From Duganella fentianensis (GTDB taxonomy: Bacteria > Pseudomonadota > Gammaproteobacteria > Burkholderiales > Burkholderiaceae_D), in contig NZ_WWCL01000002.1 in assembly GCF_009857835.1 (NCBI RefSeq), positions 558,001-622,000 on the forward strand: 64,000 nt of DNA, in the 5' to 3' direction. The position numbers were made by a program, and so were the translations under genes. Below are positions 51,073 through 60,352 of this stretch, in pieces (position 1 is the stretch's first letter; the number at the start of each line of letters is the position of its first letter). The notes under the pieces are model-generated. The model was given only the letters and a program-made list of their open reading frames with translations. It was not told where the DNA came from and did not search any database.

Positions 51073-51900
51073 ATGTCATTCTCCGTACTCCAGGACTATC
51101 TGGCCCGCCTATCCGGTGCGGCCGGCAACACGTCCAGCATCTGGCTCGATCACGAGGGCCGCGCGCAGGGGCGTTTCTTCAATTGCACGCTGAGCAGCGC
51201 CTTCCATCCTATCCGCGCCTTGCAGGACGGTGGCGTACAGGCTTACGAAGGGCTGGCGCGCAGCGCCGCGGCGCAGGATCAGGGCCTGTCGCTATGGCGC
51301 TTGCTCGACCACGCAGCCAGCGATGACGAATCCGTGGAGCTGGACCGCCTGTGCCGTCTGCTGCATGCACTGAACTTCTTCCGTCAGGCGGCAGACGGCG
51401 GGCCGGACCTGTATCTGAACGTGCATGACCGCCTGCTCAGCGCCGTCAGCAGCAACCACGGCCACGCCTTCCGCCGCATACTCGATGCGCTGGAACTGCC
51501 GCTGGCACGGGTGGTGCTGCAATTGCCGGCAGCCACGCCGCAGCAGGGCTGGCTGCTCAACTATGTGGCCGACAATTACCGCCGCAACGGTTTCCGCCTC
51601 GCCATCAATGTGGCGGCGCCAGCGGAAGCCTTGCAGATACTGGAGCGCTTGCAGCCGGCCGCGTTCAAGCTCGATGCGGGTGTGGCGACCGATGAGGACC
51701 AGCTACTGGCCCTGTTCGCGCGCTGCCGCGCGGCCGGCGTGGCGCTGGTATTCAAACGCATAGAGACGGCGGCAACGCTGGAGCGTTTGCGTGCACTGGC
51801 GGCCGACGCCGGGGGCGCGGTGCTGGGGCAGGGCTATCTGCTGGACCAGCCGGGCGCGCAGCTGGCGGAGCTGAATGCAGTCGGGGCGGTGGCCGCCTGA
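51073..51900 (+). CDS. Degenerate EAL-domain protein
   Basis: A 275-residue protein with the size and fold pattern of an EAL domain but missing catalytic residues. The EAL signature is replaced by QAYEGLARS, the Asn motif is kept in LYLNVHDRLL, the Asp pair position reads FKLDAGVATDE, and the AEGVET motif reads VFKRIETAATL. The conserved end QGYLLDQPGAQL matches the QGYLFxxP terminus. It is therefore unlikely to hydrolyse c-di-GMP and may bind it or a protein. AAGG 6 nt before ATG 51073 decides the start; the upstream 36 codons are non-homologous. Confidence 0.78.
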   Translation: MSFSVLQDYLARLSGAAGNTSSIWLDHEGRAQGRFFNCTLSSAFHPIRALQDGGVQAYEGLARSAAAQDQGLSLWRLLDHAASDDESVELDRLCRLLHALNFFRQAADGGPDLYLNVHDRLLSAVSSNHGHAFRRILDALELPLARVVLQLPAATPQQGWLLNYVADNYRRNGFRLAINVAAPAEALQILERLQPAAFKLDAGVATDEDQLLALFARCRAAGVALVFKRIETAATLERLRALAADAGGAVLGQGYLLDQPGAQLAELNAVGAVAA

Positions 51901-51987
51901 ACCTGAGCAGGCAATATCGGTATCGGGGAGGTTTTTTATTCCCTCTGCATAGGCTATAGTACCCATATTGCTTTTGACAGGTAGTGT

Positions 51988-52725
51988 ATGGCAACGCGCA
52001 GAGATTTCTTACAGCAGGGTTTAGGTGTGGTCGGGGCTGGTCTGTGTACCGTGCCGCTGATAGGGTGTGCTGCCCGCAGCGTTGCGCCCCATAGCACTGT
52101 ATCGGTCAGCAAGCCGGCTAGCCATGCGGTACCGCCGGCGACGGCCAGCAAGTCCATGGCCCGTGCATCCGAGCAGAGTGCGCCGTCCGGTACGGAACTG
52201 GCGCCACCGCCCGATATATTCGACGCCCAGGCGCTCGATCTGGAGTTCTGGCTGCGCCCCCGTACCATCGAAGTGGTGCGTCCGGCCAGCGGCGAACGGG
52301 CCAAGCTGCTGTACTGGCGTGATGGCGAGCTGATACAGTCGGCCTATCAGGACCTGTGCCATCTGATGCGCGATGTGAATGGCAAGGAAACCATCGCCAT
52401 CGATCCCAAACTGTTCGAAACGCTGTGGGGCACCCAGGCTTTCGTGGCCCGTTACGGCATCGACACCCCGCTGGAAATCCTGTCCGGCTACCGCACGCCC
52501 GCGTCCAACCAGAAGCTGCGCGAAGCCGGCGTGCCGGCCGCGCGCCAGTCGCTGCACATGGAAGGGCGGGCCGCCGACATCCGTCTGGCCAACCTGAATT
52601 CCGAAGTGCTGGGCGGGCTGGTGCGCAGTTTCCGTCAGGGCGGGGTGGGCTTCTACTACCGCAGCGGTCCCAAGGGCGGCTGGATTCATACCGACACGGG
52701 CTTGAACCGTACGTGGAAAGGCTGA
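51988..52725 (+). CDS. YcbK-like M15 peptidase domain protein (DUF882)
   Basis: A 245-residue exported protein. The N-terminus has a twin-arginine signal (ATRRDFLQQGLGVVG) ending in VPLIGC, which is also a lipobox. A Ser/Ala-rich linker (about 30-85) precedes a DUF882/peptidase M15 domain with LEILSGYRTPASNQKL, HMEGRAADIRL (His and Asp metal ligands) and GWIHTDTG. It is predicted to act on murein peptides in the periplasm, like E. coli MepK/YcbK. Tat export of a lipidated YcbK is known in relatives. Confidence 0.87.
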   Translation: MATRRDFLQQGLGVVGAGLCTVPLIGCAARSVAPHSTVSVSKPASHAVPPATASKSMARASEQSAPSGTELAPPPDIFDAQALDLEFWLRPRTIEVVRPASGERAKLLYWRDGELIQSAYQDLCHLMRDVNGKETIAIDPKLFETLWGTQAFVARYGIDTPLEILSGYRTPASNQKLREAGVPAARQSLHMEGRAADIRLANLNSEVLGGLVRSFRQGGVGFYYRSGPKGGWIHTDTGLNRTWKG

Positions 52726-52767
52726 GGCTGGGTTACACTGGCGTCTGTTTTTCAAAACAGGAATTCC

Positions 52768-53175
52768 ATGCAAGACCAAACTGATGCGCCCCGTTTCCGT
52801 CCCGTGCCATGGCATGCGCTGGAAACGCCGGCCGATGTCGAACTCTGGATCGCCGAACACAATCTGGCCTTGCAGGAACACGTAGGCCGCAATGAAACGG
52901 GCTATGGCGTGTGCTTTACGCTGGCGGCTGGCGGCGAAGTGTATCTGCAGACCACCGATGGCGCGCTAGTGCTGGACCTGACCCCCGAAGCCGAATGGAT
53001 CGCACCGCTGATCATGGCGGCCGCGCAGCTCGATGAAGCGCCGCCCGGACGGCTGTGGGTGCTGCCGGACGATAAACTCATACAATTGATGCTGGGCTTG
53101 AGCAGCCTGATCGCCAGTTCCATGCTGGTGGTCGGGCACCGTTTTGGCCGGCCACAGCGCATGGGCGCGTGGTAA
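52768..53175 (+). CDS. Hypothetical protein (135 aa)
   Basis: A 135-residue cytosolic protein: FRPVPWHALETPADVELWIAE (read in pieces), a mixed beta region (GYGVCFTLAAGGEVYLQT) and a helical end with LIQLMLGLSSLIASS. I do not recognise a domain. An AGGA ribosome site precedes ATG 52768. It lies between the YcbK-like gene and the amino-acid binding protein on the same strand, 20 nt before the latter's ATG, so co-transcription with the transporter is likely. Confidence 0.7.
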   Translation: MQDQTDAPRFRPVPWHALETPADVELWIAEHNLALQEHVGRNETGYGVCFTLAAGGEVYLQTTDGALVLDLTPEAEWIAPLIMAAAQLDEAPPGRLWVLPDDKLIQLMLGLSSLIASSMLVVGHRFGRPQRMGAW

Positions 53176-53195
53176 GTCCCTGACCAAGGAAAGTT

Positions 53196-53993
53196 ATGCA
53201 AAAACGCCTATTTTCAGTTCGACTGCTGGGCACCGCGCTGGCCTTGCTGGCGCTGACGACCCTGCCAGCCAGTGCGGCCGATCTGCTCAACACCGTCAAG
53301 GCGCGCGGCACCCTGCGCGTGGCCATGGAAGGCACCTATCCGCCGTTTAACTACAAGGACCAGAAGACGGGCGAACTGGCCGGCTACGATGTGGATGTGG
53401 CCCGCATGCTGGGCCAGAAGCTGGGTCTGAAAGTGGAATTCGTCAGCAGCGAATGGGCCAGCATACTGGCCGGTCTGGCCGCCAGCCGCTATGACGTGAT
53501 CATTTCGCAGGTGGGCATCAACCCCAAGCGCGAACAGGCTTTCGACTTTTCCCAGCCGTATATCTATTCCATGCCGCAGCTGATCGTGCGCAAGGACGAC
53601 AAGGCCGACTATAAATCGCTGGCCGATCTGAAGGGCAAGAAACTGGGTGTAGGGCAGGGCAGCGTGTACGAGCAGCAGGCCAAGGCCGTGCCCGGCATCG
53701 AAGTGCGCAGCTATCCGGCCGCGCCCGACAATATGGCTGATCTGGCGGCCGGCCGCATCGACGCGGCCCTGAACGATAGCCTGATGTCGGCCTATCTGCT
53801 GAAAACTTCGCGGCTGCCCATCAAGGCCGGTGCACAGGTGGGGGCCGTCGAGCGCATGGGCATCCCTTTCCAGAAGGGTAATCCGCAATTCAAGCAGGCG
53901 CTGAATCAGGCGCTGGCCGCTGCGGCGGCCGATGGCAGCCTCAAAGCCATTTCCATCAAGTGGTTCGGCACTGACGTCAGCAAAGCGCCCTGA
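53196..53993 (+). CDS. Amino-acid ABC transporter substrate-binding protein (cystine-type)
   Basis: A 265-residue periplasmic protein. Signal peptide: FSVRLLGTALALLALTTLPASAA. The SBP_bac_3 domain includes GTLRVAMEGTYPPFNY, GYDVDVARMLGQKLG, YDVIISQVGINPKREQAFDFS (read in pieces) and AALNDSLMSAYL. The fold resembles FliY/TcyJ cystine-binding proteins. The AAGGAAAG ribosome site is clear. The permease ATG is two bases after its TGA, so they form one unit. Confidence 0.88.
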   Translation: MQKRLFSVRLLGTALALLALTTLPASAADLLNTVKARGTLRVAMEGTYPPFNYKDQKTGELAGYDVDVARMLGQKLGLKVEFVSSEWASILAGLAASRYDVIISQVGINPKREQAFDFSQPYIYSMPQLIVRKDDKADYKSLADLKGKKLGVGQGSVYEQQAKAVPGIEVRSYPAAPDNMADLAAGRIDAALNDSLMSAYLLKTSRLPIKAGAQVGAVERMGIPFQKGNPQFKQALNQALAAAAADGSLKAISIKWFGTDVSKAP

Positions 53994-53995
53994 GC

Positions 53996-54661
53996 ATGGA
54001 CTGGCAGGGACTCTACGCACTGCTGCAGGAAGCCGCACCGGTCATGTTGCGCGGCGCCGGCTACACGGTGCTGTTTGCGCTGGCCGCCATGCTGGGCGGG
54101 CTGGCCATCGGCTTCCCCGTGGCGCTGATGCGGCTGCTGCCCTACCGTCTGCTGCGCTGGCCGGCCAGTGTCTATGTCAGCCTGATGCGCGGTACGCCGC
54201 TGCTGGTGCAGATGTTCGTGATCTATTATGGCCTGTCCAGTGTGGGCATAGAATTCACGCCGGTCACGGCCGGCATCCTGGCTTTGAGCCTGAATTCGGG
54301 TGCGTTTCTGTCGGAAAGCCTGCGCGGTGCCATCGGCGCCGTCAGCAAGGGCCAGTGGGCGGCAGCCTACAGTCTGGGGCTGGGCTACCGTGCCACGCTG
54401 GCCGAGGTAGTGCTGCCGCAGGCGCTGCGCATCGCCGTGCCGGCCATGAGCAACACTCTGATCAGCCTGATCAAAGACACTTCGCTGGTCTCCGTCATCA
54501 CCATGACGGAACTGATGCTGTCGACCAAGGAGGTGATTGCCACCACCTTCCAGCCGCTGCCCCTGTACATCGCTGCGGCCGCCATCTACTGGGTGCTTAG
54601 CCTGCTGTTCGAAGCCCTGCAGCGGCGCGCCGAACAACGTTTGAATCGCGCCCACCGCTAA
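53996..54661 (+). CDS. Amino-acid ABC transporter permease (polar amino acid/cystine type)
   Basis: A 221-residue inner-membrane permease with five or six helices. The HisM/GlnP family motifs are VSLMRGTPLLVQMFVIYYGL, GAFLSESLRGAIGAVSKGQW and the EAA loop around LALGLGYR-like YSLGLGYRATLAEVVLPQALR (read in pieces). It would form the channel with an ATPase, but no ATP-binding gene follows; the next gene is a GGDEF-EAL protein. The ATPase must be encoded elsewhere. Confidence 0.9.
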   Translation: MDWQGLYALLQEAAPVMLRGAGYTVLFALAAMLGGLAIGFPVALMRLLPYRLLRWPASVYVSLMRGTPLLVQMFVIYYGLSSVGIEFTPVTAGILALSLNSGAFLSESLRGAIGAVSKGQWAAAYSLGLGYRATLAEVVLPQALRIAVPAMSNTLISLIKDTSLVSVITMTELMLSTKEVIATTFQPLPLYIAAAAIYWVLSLLFEALQRRAEQRLNRAHR

Positions 54662-54729
54662 AGGCTCGCGCGGCGCTCGACACTCCCTTGCTAAAATGAT
54701 AGTCTTGCTACTGTTCACAAAGGAATGGT

Positions 54730-56925
54730 ATGGACAAGCGTGTGCCGCTGACAGAGCTGACGGCAGTACGCCGGTCTGTGGTCGGGACCGGCGAAGGGCA
54801 GCGGGGCCAGATTGAGCGCCTCGAGGGCAGCGCCATGGCTGCGGCCCTACGCACAGGCCTGAGCGCCGACCAGCTGAGCGCGGAACAGACCTATTTCAAC
54901 GACATCTACCTGCTGGCCCCGGTCGGCTATTTCGTGCTGGGCTTCGATACCACCATCTTGCAGATGAATGTGGTGGGCGCCGATGTGCTGGGCGTCCCGC
55001 GCAGCAATCCCGCACGGCTGCCGTTGCGCCAGTTCGTGGCGCCGCGTTTCCATGACGATTTCGATGCCATGGTGCGTAACGCCCTGAATACCAGCCAGGC
55101 CCAGCAATGCGGCGTGCAGATCTGCCGCCATCCGGATGAGCAGGGCTTTGCCGCCACCTTGCGCGCCAGCGCCGATGCCAGCTCGCAAGCCATCCGCGTG
55201 GTGCTGGAACTGGCCGAAGGCAAGCTGGCCGCGCTGGAACGCAGCGAAGAACGCTTCCGCCGCATCGTCCATACGGCCGAAGAAGGCATCTGGGAAATCG
55301 ATGCCAAGGCCCGCACCAGTTTCGTCAATCCGAAAATGGCCAGCATGCTCGGTTATGCCATCGAAGACATGCTGGGCCAGCCGCTGGTGGCCTTCATGGA
55401 CGAGGAAGGACGCGGCATACTGGAGCAGAATATCGCGCGGCGCCAGCGCGGCGTGGCCGAGCGCCACGAATTCAAATTCCTGCGCAAGGATGGCAGCGAG
55501 CTGTGGACTTCGCTGGTCACCAATCCCATCTATGACGCCGACGGCGCTTATCTGGGCGCGTTGGCGCTGGTCACGGATGTCACGGCCGACCGCGCGAATA
55601 GCGAGCTGATCTGGCAGAAAGCCAATTACGACGCGCTCACGGCCCTGCCCAACCGGCATATGTTCCACGACCGCCTGAACTATGAAGTACGCAAGGCCCA
55701 GCGCGAAGGCCTGCAGCTGGCGCTACTGTTCATCGATCTGGACGATTTCAAGCAGGTCAACGATACGCTGGGCCACGAGCAGGGCGATTGCGTGCTGATC
55801 GAAGCGGCGCGCCGCATCAGCAATTGCGTGCGCACTTCCGACACCGTGGCCCGCCTCGGCGGCGATGAATTCACCGTGATCCTGTCCGGTCTGGAACAGA
55901 CTACCGGCATAGAGCGGATTGCCCAGAACATGCTGGGCCAGCTTACCCGTCCCTTCCTGCTGGAGACGGGCGTGCCCAGCATCTCGGCCAGCATAGGCAT
56001 AGCGCTGTATCCGAGTGATGGCCACGCACCGGAAGAGCTACTGCGCAATGCCGATCAGGCCATGTACGCGGCCAAGTCCGGCGGCAGCAACCGCTACAGC
56101 TATTTCACGGCCGAGCTGCAGCAGGCGGCCCAGCAGCGCCTGCAGACCACGCTGGACTTGCGCGGCGCACTGGCGGCCCAGCAGTTCGAGCTGCATTACC
56201 AGCCCATCGTGAATCTGGCCACGGGTAAAATCGAGCGGGCCGAAGCGCTGCTGCGCTGGCGCCATCCGGAGCGGGGCTTGCTGGGACCGGCCGAGTTTCT
56301 GTCCCAGGCCGAATCGGGCGGCATGATGCTGGAAGTGGGCGACTGGGTGTTCCGCCATGCCGCGCGTCAGGTGCAGCAATGGCAGCAGGCTTATGGCAGC
56401 GAGTTCCAGATCAGCGTGAATTTTTCCGCGGCCCAGCTGCGCGGCGATGCGGACCTGTACAGCGGCTGGTGCGACTATGTGCAGCAGCTACAGCTCAGCC
56501 CGCACAGCATCGTCATCGAAATCAAGGAAAGCGTGCTGGCCGATGGCGTGACGCGGGTGGTGGAGCGCCTGCGCTGCCTGCGCGAAATGGGTTTGCAGGT
56601 GGCACTGGATAACTTCGGCAATGGCCACGCTTCGCTCTCGCACCTCAAGCAGTTCGGCATCGATCAGCTCAAGCTCGATCGCAGCTTCCTCACTGACATC
56701 GTCAGTGATAGCGGTGAGCTGGCCATGTGCGAAGCGCTGGTAGTCATGGCGCACAAGCTGGGCTTGCGGGTGGTAGCGGAAGGGGTGGAGACAGCAGCCC
56801 AGTGTTCGCTGCTGCGGCTGACGGGTTGCGACTTTGTGCAGGGCTATGTGTATGCGGGCGCGCTGGCGCCGGCACAGTTCGAGCAGTTGTGCGCAGCCGG
56901 CCTGCCTGAACTCGATCACTTCTGA
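54730..56925 (+). CDS. PAS-GGDEF-EAL c-di-GMP signalling protein
   Basis: A 731-residue cytosolic protein. Two PAS domains (about 55-170 and 175-295) precede a GGDEF domain (about 300-465) with an intact RLGGDEF (377-381) and a preceding RTSD that fits the inhibitory RxxD site. The EAL domain (about 480-725) has EALLRW at 505-510, VNFSAAQL, IEIKESV, KLDRSFL and AEGVET. In the metal motif, however, LDDFGTG is replaced by LDNFGNG with Asn628 at a conserved Asp position. It may be mainly a diguanylate cyclase, or have lowered phosphodiesterase activity. No transmembrane helix is evident. Confidence 0.92.
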   Translation: MDKRVPLTELTAVRRSVVGTGEGQRGQIERLEGSAMAAALRTGLSADQLSAEQTYFNDIYLLAPVGYFVLGFDTTILQMNVVGADVLGVPRSNPARLPLRQFVAPRFHDDFDAMVRNALNTSQAQQCGVQICRHPDEQGFAATLRASADASSQAIRVVLELAEGKLAALERSEERFRRIVHTAEEGIWEIDAKARTSFVNPKMASMLGYAIEDMLGQPLVAFMDEEGRGILEQNIARRQRGVAERHEFKFLRKDGSELWTSLVTNPIYDADGAYLGALALVTDVTADRANSELIWQKANYDALTALPNRHMFHDRLNYEVRKAQREGLQLALLFIDLDDFKQVNDTLGHEQGDCVLIEAARRISNCVRTSDTVARLGGDEFTVILSGLEQTTGIERIAQNMLGQLTRPFLLETGVPSISASIGIALYPSDGHAPEELLRNADQAMYAAKSGGSNRYSYFTAELQQAAQQRLQTTLDLRGALAAQQFELHYQPIVNLATGKIERAEALLRWRHPERGLLGPAEFLSQAESGGMMLEVGDWVFRHAARQVQQWQQAYGSEFQISVNFSAAQLRGDADLYSGWCDYVQQLQLSPHSIVIEIKESVLADGVTRVVERLRCLREMGLQVALDNFGNGHASLSHLKQFGIDQLKLDRSFLTDIVSDSGELAMCEALVVMAHKLGLRVVAEGVETAAQCSLLRLTGCDFVQGYVYAGALAPAQFEQLCAAGLPELDHF

Positions 56926-56968
56926 GCAGGCCGGACTGCATACCCGGGGGTAAGCCCGGGCGGTGGTA

Positions 56969-58645
56969 TTACATGTTGGGATAGTTAGGGCCGCCGCCGC
57001 CTTCCGGCGTGATCCAGACGATGTTCTGGGTCGGGTCCTTGATATCGCAAGTCTTGCAGTGCACGCAGTTCTGCGCATTGATCTGCAGGCGGTCTGCGCC
57101 TTCGTCGGTCTTGACGAATTCATACACACCAGCCGGGCAATAACGGCTTTCCGGACCTGCATACTTGGCCAGATTGACGTCCACCGGCACGCTGGCGTTC
57201 TTCAGCGTCAGGTGGATAGGCTGGTCTTCTGCGTGGTTGGTGTTGGAGATGAACACCGAGGACAGACGGTCGAAGGTCAGCTTGCCATCCGGTTTAGGAT
57301 AGTTGATCGGGCTGAACTGCGAGGCCGGCTTCAGGCACTCGTGGTCGGCATAGCTGTGGTGCAGCGTCCACGGGGCTTTGCCTTTGAGGATCTTCTGATC
57401 GATCCAGGTCATGACGGAACCCAGATACAGGCCTTTGCTCAGCCATGGCTTGACGTTACGGGCCACGTGCAGTTCTTCGTGCAGCCACGATTGTTCGAAG
57501 GCCGTGCTGAAGCTGCTCAGCTCGTCACCCTGACGTTCGGCTACCAGTGCTTCGTACACGGCTTCGGCGGCCAGCGTACCCGACTTGATGGCGGCATGGC
57601 TACCCTTGATACGGCTCATGTTGAGGAAGCCGGCATCGCAACCGATCAGTGCACCGCCGGGGAAGACCAGCTTGGGCAGCGATTGCAGGCCGCCGGCCGC
57701 GATCGCACGCGCGCCGTAGGAAATCCGCTTGGCGCCTTCGAAGAAAGGCTTGATGGCCGGGTGGGTCTTGTAGCGCTGGAATTCTTCGTATGGCGACAGA
57801 TACGGGTTTTCGTAGTTCAGACCGACCACGTAGCCGACCACCACCTGATTGTTTTCCAGATGGTAGAGGAAGGAGCCGCCATAGGTTTTGCTGTCCAGCG
57901 GCCAGCCGGTGGTGTGCACCACCAGACCGGGCTGATGCTTGGCCGGATCGATTTCCCACAGTTCCTTGATACCTATGCCGTAGGACTGGGGATCTTTACC
58001 CTGATCCAGATGGAATTTGGCGATCAGCTGCTTGCCCAGATGGCCGCGTGCGCCTTCGGCGAACAGCGTGTATTTGCCGTGCAGTTCCATACCGAGCTGG
58101 AAGTCAGGGCCGGCTTCGCCGTCGCGCTTGACGCCCATATTGCCGGTGGCTACACCTTTGACGGAGCCATCGTCGTTGTACAGGACTTCGGCTGCCGCGA
58201 AGCCGGGGAAGATTTCCACGCCCAGCGCTTCGGCCTGCTGGCCCAGCCAGCGCACCACGTTACCGAGCGAGATCACATAGTTGCCATGGTTCTCGAAGCA
58301 GGCTGGCAGCAGCGCATTCGGAGTCTTGTGGGCGCCCGTTTCGGTCAGGAACAGTACGCGGTCTTCCGTCACCGGGGTATTCAGCGGCGCGCCTTTTTCT
58401 TTCCAGTCAGGAATCAGTTCGGTCAGCGCTTTCGGGTCCATCACGGCGCCGGACAGGGTGTGGGCGCCCAGTTCGCCGCCTTTTTCCAGCACGACGACGG
58501 ACACTTCGCGCTGTTGCGCGGCGGCCAGCTGTTTAATCTTGATTGCTGCCGACAAGCCTGCAGGGCCGCCGCCTACGATGACGACGTCATACTCCATCGC
58601 ATCGCGTGGGCCATACTGTTCAAGGAGGGTTTGAGGCTGTGTCAT
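56969..58645 (-). CDS. etfD: Electron-transfer-flavoprotein:ubiquinone oxidoreductase
   Basis: A 558-residue FAD/4Fe-4S enzyme of the inner membrane face that passes electrons from reduced ETF (acyl-CoA and amino-acid dehydrogenases) to ubiquinone. The FAD-binding DVVIVGGGPAGLSAAI opens the chain. HTLSGAVMDPKAL and FAEGARGHLGKQLI follow, then the C-terminal iron-sulfur domain with NCVHCKTCDIKDP (Cys ligands) and TPEGGGGPNYPNM. The etfAB genes are not here. ATG 58643-58645 lies in a 216-nt gap shared with the divergent SDR gene. Length and order match bacterial ETF-QO/FixC. Confidence 0.95.
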   Translation of the reverse strand: MTQPQTLLEQYGPRDAMEYDVVIVGGGPAGLSAAIKIKQLAAAQQREVSVVVLEKGGELGAHTLSGAVMDPKALTELIPDWKEKGAPLNTPVTEDRVLFLTETGAHKTPNALLPACFENHGNYVISLGNVVRWLGQQAEALGVEIFPGFAAAEVLYNDDGSVKGVATGNMGVKRDGEAGPDFQLGMELHGKYTLFAEGARGHLGKQLIAKFHLDQGKDPQSYGIGIKELWEIDPAKHQPGLVVHTTGWPLDSKTYGGSFLYHLENNQVVVGYVVGLNYENPYLSPYEEFQRYKTHPAIKPFFEGAKRISYGARAIAAGGLQSLPKLVFPGGALIGCDAGFLNMSRIKGSHAAIKSGTLAAEAVYEALVAERQGDELSSFSTAFEQSWLHEELHVARNVKPWLSKGLYLGSVMTWIDQKILKGKAPWTLHHSYADHECLKPASQFSPINYPKPDGKLTFDRLSSVFISNTNHAEDQPIHLTLKNASVPVDVNLAKYAGPESRYCPAGVYEFVKTDEGADRLQINAQNCVHCKTCDIKDPTQNIVWITPEGGGGPNYPNM

Positions 58646-58861
58646 AGTCTCTTCTTATAGTGGTGAATGAAAGGATCAAAAAAATTTTAGCACGAGTGTG
58701 CTTCTTTTTCGTCCGAAATGCAATTGTGGCGCCATTTTGAGGGACATTATTAGACACCGCAATCTAATACTGGCGATTTATGTAATGATTATGGATAGAC
58801 ATTCCCGCTTAGACCCCTTAGGCTGGCGTTTGTTACCATCAAAATTATTTAGGAGTAGCTC

Positions 58862-59638
58862 GTGGGCATAGAAGTCAACTTTGAGGGAAAAATTGCGCTG
58901 ATTACGGGCGCCTCCAGCGGTCTGGGAGCCCGGTTTGCCAAAGTGCTGGCTCAGGCTGGAGCGCAGGTGGTGCTGGCGTCGCGCCGCATCGACCGGCTGA
59001 AGGAATTGCGCGCTGAAATCGAAGCGGACGGTGGTGCGGCCCACGTGGTCAGTCTAGATGTGACGGACTATGCCAGCATCAAATCGGCCATCGCCCATGC
59101 GGAAACGGAAGCCGGCCCCATCGATATTCTGGTGAATAATTCGGGCGTATCAACTACGCAACGTCTGGTCGATGTGACGCCGGACGATTATGCCTTCGTG
59201 ATGGATACCAATCTGCGCGGCGGCTTCTTCGTGGCGCAGGAGACGGCCAAGCGCATGATCGCGCGCGCCAAGGGTGATCCGAGCAAGAAACACCGCATCA
59301 TCAACATCGCTTCCGTGGCGGGCCTGCGCGTGCTGCCGCAGATCGGCGTGTACTGCATGAGCAAGGCCGGGGTGGTGCAGATGACCAAGGCCATGGCAGT
59401 CGAGTGGGGCAAGTACGGCATCAATACCAATGCCATCTGCCCCGGCTATATCTCGACCGAGATCAATGAAGACTATTTCGCCAGCGAACAGGGGCGCAAG
59501 CTGATCGATATGCTGCCGCGCAAGCGTCCGGGCAAGCCGGAAGACCTCGACGGTCTGCTGTTGCTGCTGGCCGGTGAAGACTCCAACTTCATCAATGGCG
59601 CCATCATTTCCGCCGACGACGGCATGACGGCAGCCTGA
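58862..59638 (+). CDS. SDR-family NAD(P)-dependent oxidoreductase
   Basis: A 258-residue short-chain dehydrogenase. The Rossmann motif is GASSGLGARFAKVL, the NNAG equivalent is LVNNSGVST, and catalytic residues fit Ser in NIASVAGL and Tyr-x3-Lys in GVYCMSKAG. The cofactor loop has ASRRIDR, favouring NADP(H). The start is a GTG at 58862 with AGGAG upstream. The substrate is unknown; adjacency to etfD and ketone-body genes suggests a fatty- or 3-hydroxy-acyl substrate, as an inference. Confidence 0.88.
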   Translation: MGIEVNFEGKIALITGASSGLGARFAKVLAQAGAQVVLASRRIDRLKELRAEIEADGGAAHVVSLDVTDYASIKSAIAHAETEAGPIDILVNNSGVSTTQRLVDVTPDDYAFVMDTNLRGGFFVAQETAKRMIARAKGDPSKKHRIINIASVAGLRVLPQIGVYCMSKAGVVQMTKAMAVEWGKYGINTNAICPGYISTEINEDYFASEQGRKLIDMLPRKRPGKPEDLDGLLLLLAGEDSNFINGAIISADDGMTAA

Positions 59639-59656
59639 CAGGGCAATCCTGGAGTC

Positions 59657-60220
59657 CTACAGCTGCTGCAACCCGACCAGCTTGTGTACCAGTTCGGACG
59701 AGGTGGCAGCAGCAAATTTGCGCATCAGCTTGGCGCGATGCATTTCCACCGTGCGCGGGCTCAGGTCGATCTGCCGGCCTATCGCCTTGCTGGTCTTGCC
59801 TTCCACCAGCAGCGCGGCGATTTCCCGTTCGCGCGGCGTCAGTTCGGCCGTCACGGGGCGCTTCTCGCTCACATCCTCGAACGTCCAGATGCCCGGGCCC
59901 AGCGGCTCGCTCGCACGCATGGCATGGCCCGTCACGTGGCACCAGAACAGTTCACCGCTGGCGCGGCGCATGATGCGCTCGTCCGAGTAGCGGCCTTTGG
60001 CATTCATGATGGGGATGATGCGGTCACCCGTGCGCAGGAATTCGTCCATGGTGGGGTATAACTGCTGGAACGACATGCCGTTCATGGCGCTACGCGTGTA
60101 GCCGAACATCTGGGCCAGTGCATCGTTGCTGGCCTGTATGGTGCGGTGGTCCGAAATACACATGCCGACGGGGGCATGCAGAAAGATGGATTCGTAGTCG
60201 ATGGCAGGGGCAGCAGTCAT
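59657..60220 (-). CDS. PAS-LuxR transcriptional regulator
   Basis: A 187-residue regulator. A PAS domain (about 10-120) has FLHAPVGMCISDHRTIQASN and GELFWCHVTGHAM. The C-terminal LuxR/GerE HTH (about 128-185) has TPREREIAALLVEGKTSKAI, LSPRTVEMHRAKLM and FAAATSSELVHKLV. There is no receiver domain, so it senses a ligand or redox state through PAS. ATG 60220 was chosen; TTG 60226 adds two residues. Divergent from scoA, so it may control the ketone-body genes. Confidence 0.85.
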   Translation of the reverse strand: MTAAPAIDYESIFLHAPVGMCISDHRTIQASNDALAQMFGYTRSAMNGMSFQQLYPTMDEFLRTGDRIIPIMNAKGRYSDERIMRRASGELFWCHVTGHAMRASEPLGPGIWTFEDVSEKRPVTAELTPREREIAALLVEGKTSKAIGRQIDLSPRTVEMHRAKLMRKFAAATSSELVHKLVGLQQL

Positions 60221-60248
60221 GGGCAAGGCGGCAGGTATTTCTACGGTA

Positions 60249-60277
60249 TTGTACTTTTGATGTGCCTATTCTATGCT
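60249..60277 (+). promoter_or_regulatory. Candidate promoter of scoAB
   Basis: TTGTAC (60249-60254) and TATGCT (60272-60277) are spaced by 17 bp, about 75 nt before the scoA ATG and just upstream of the divergent LuxR-type gene. Confidence 0.5.
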
Positions 60278-60352
60278 GACACGCTACGCTGCCGATTCAT
60301 TTTTCATAAGTTGGGCACTGAAATTTGCAACATTCCATAAAAAGGGAGACCC

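Noticed and set aside
56963..58660. Plus-strand open frame (565 codons) opposite etfD
   Set aside because: Antisense shadow of a clear ETF-ubiquinone oxidoreductase gene.
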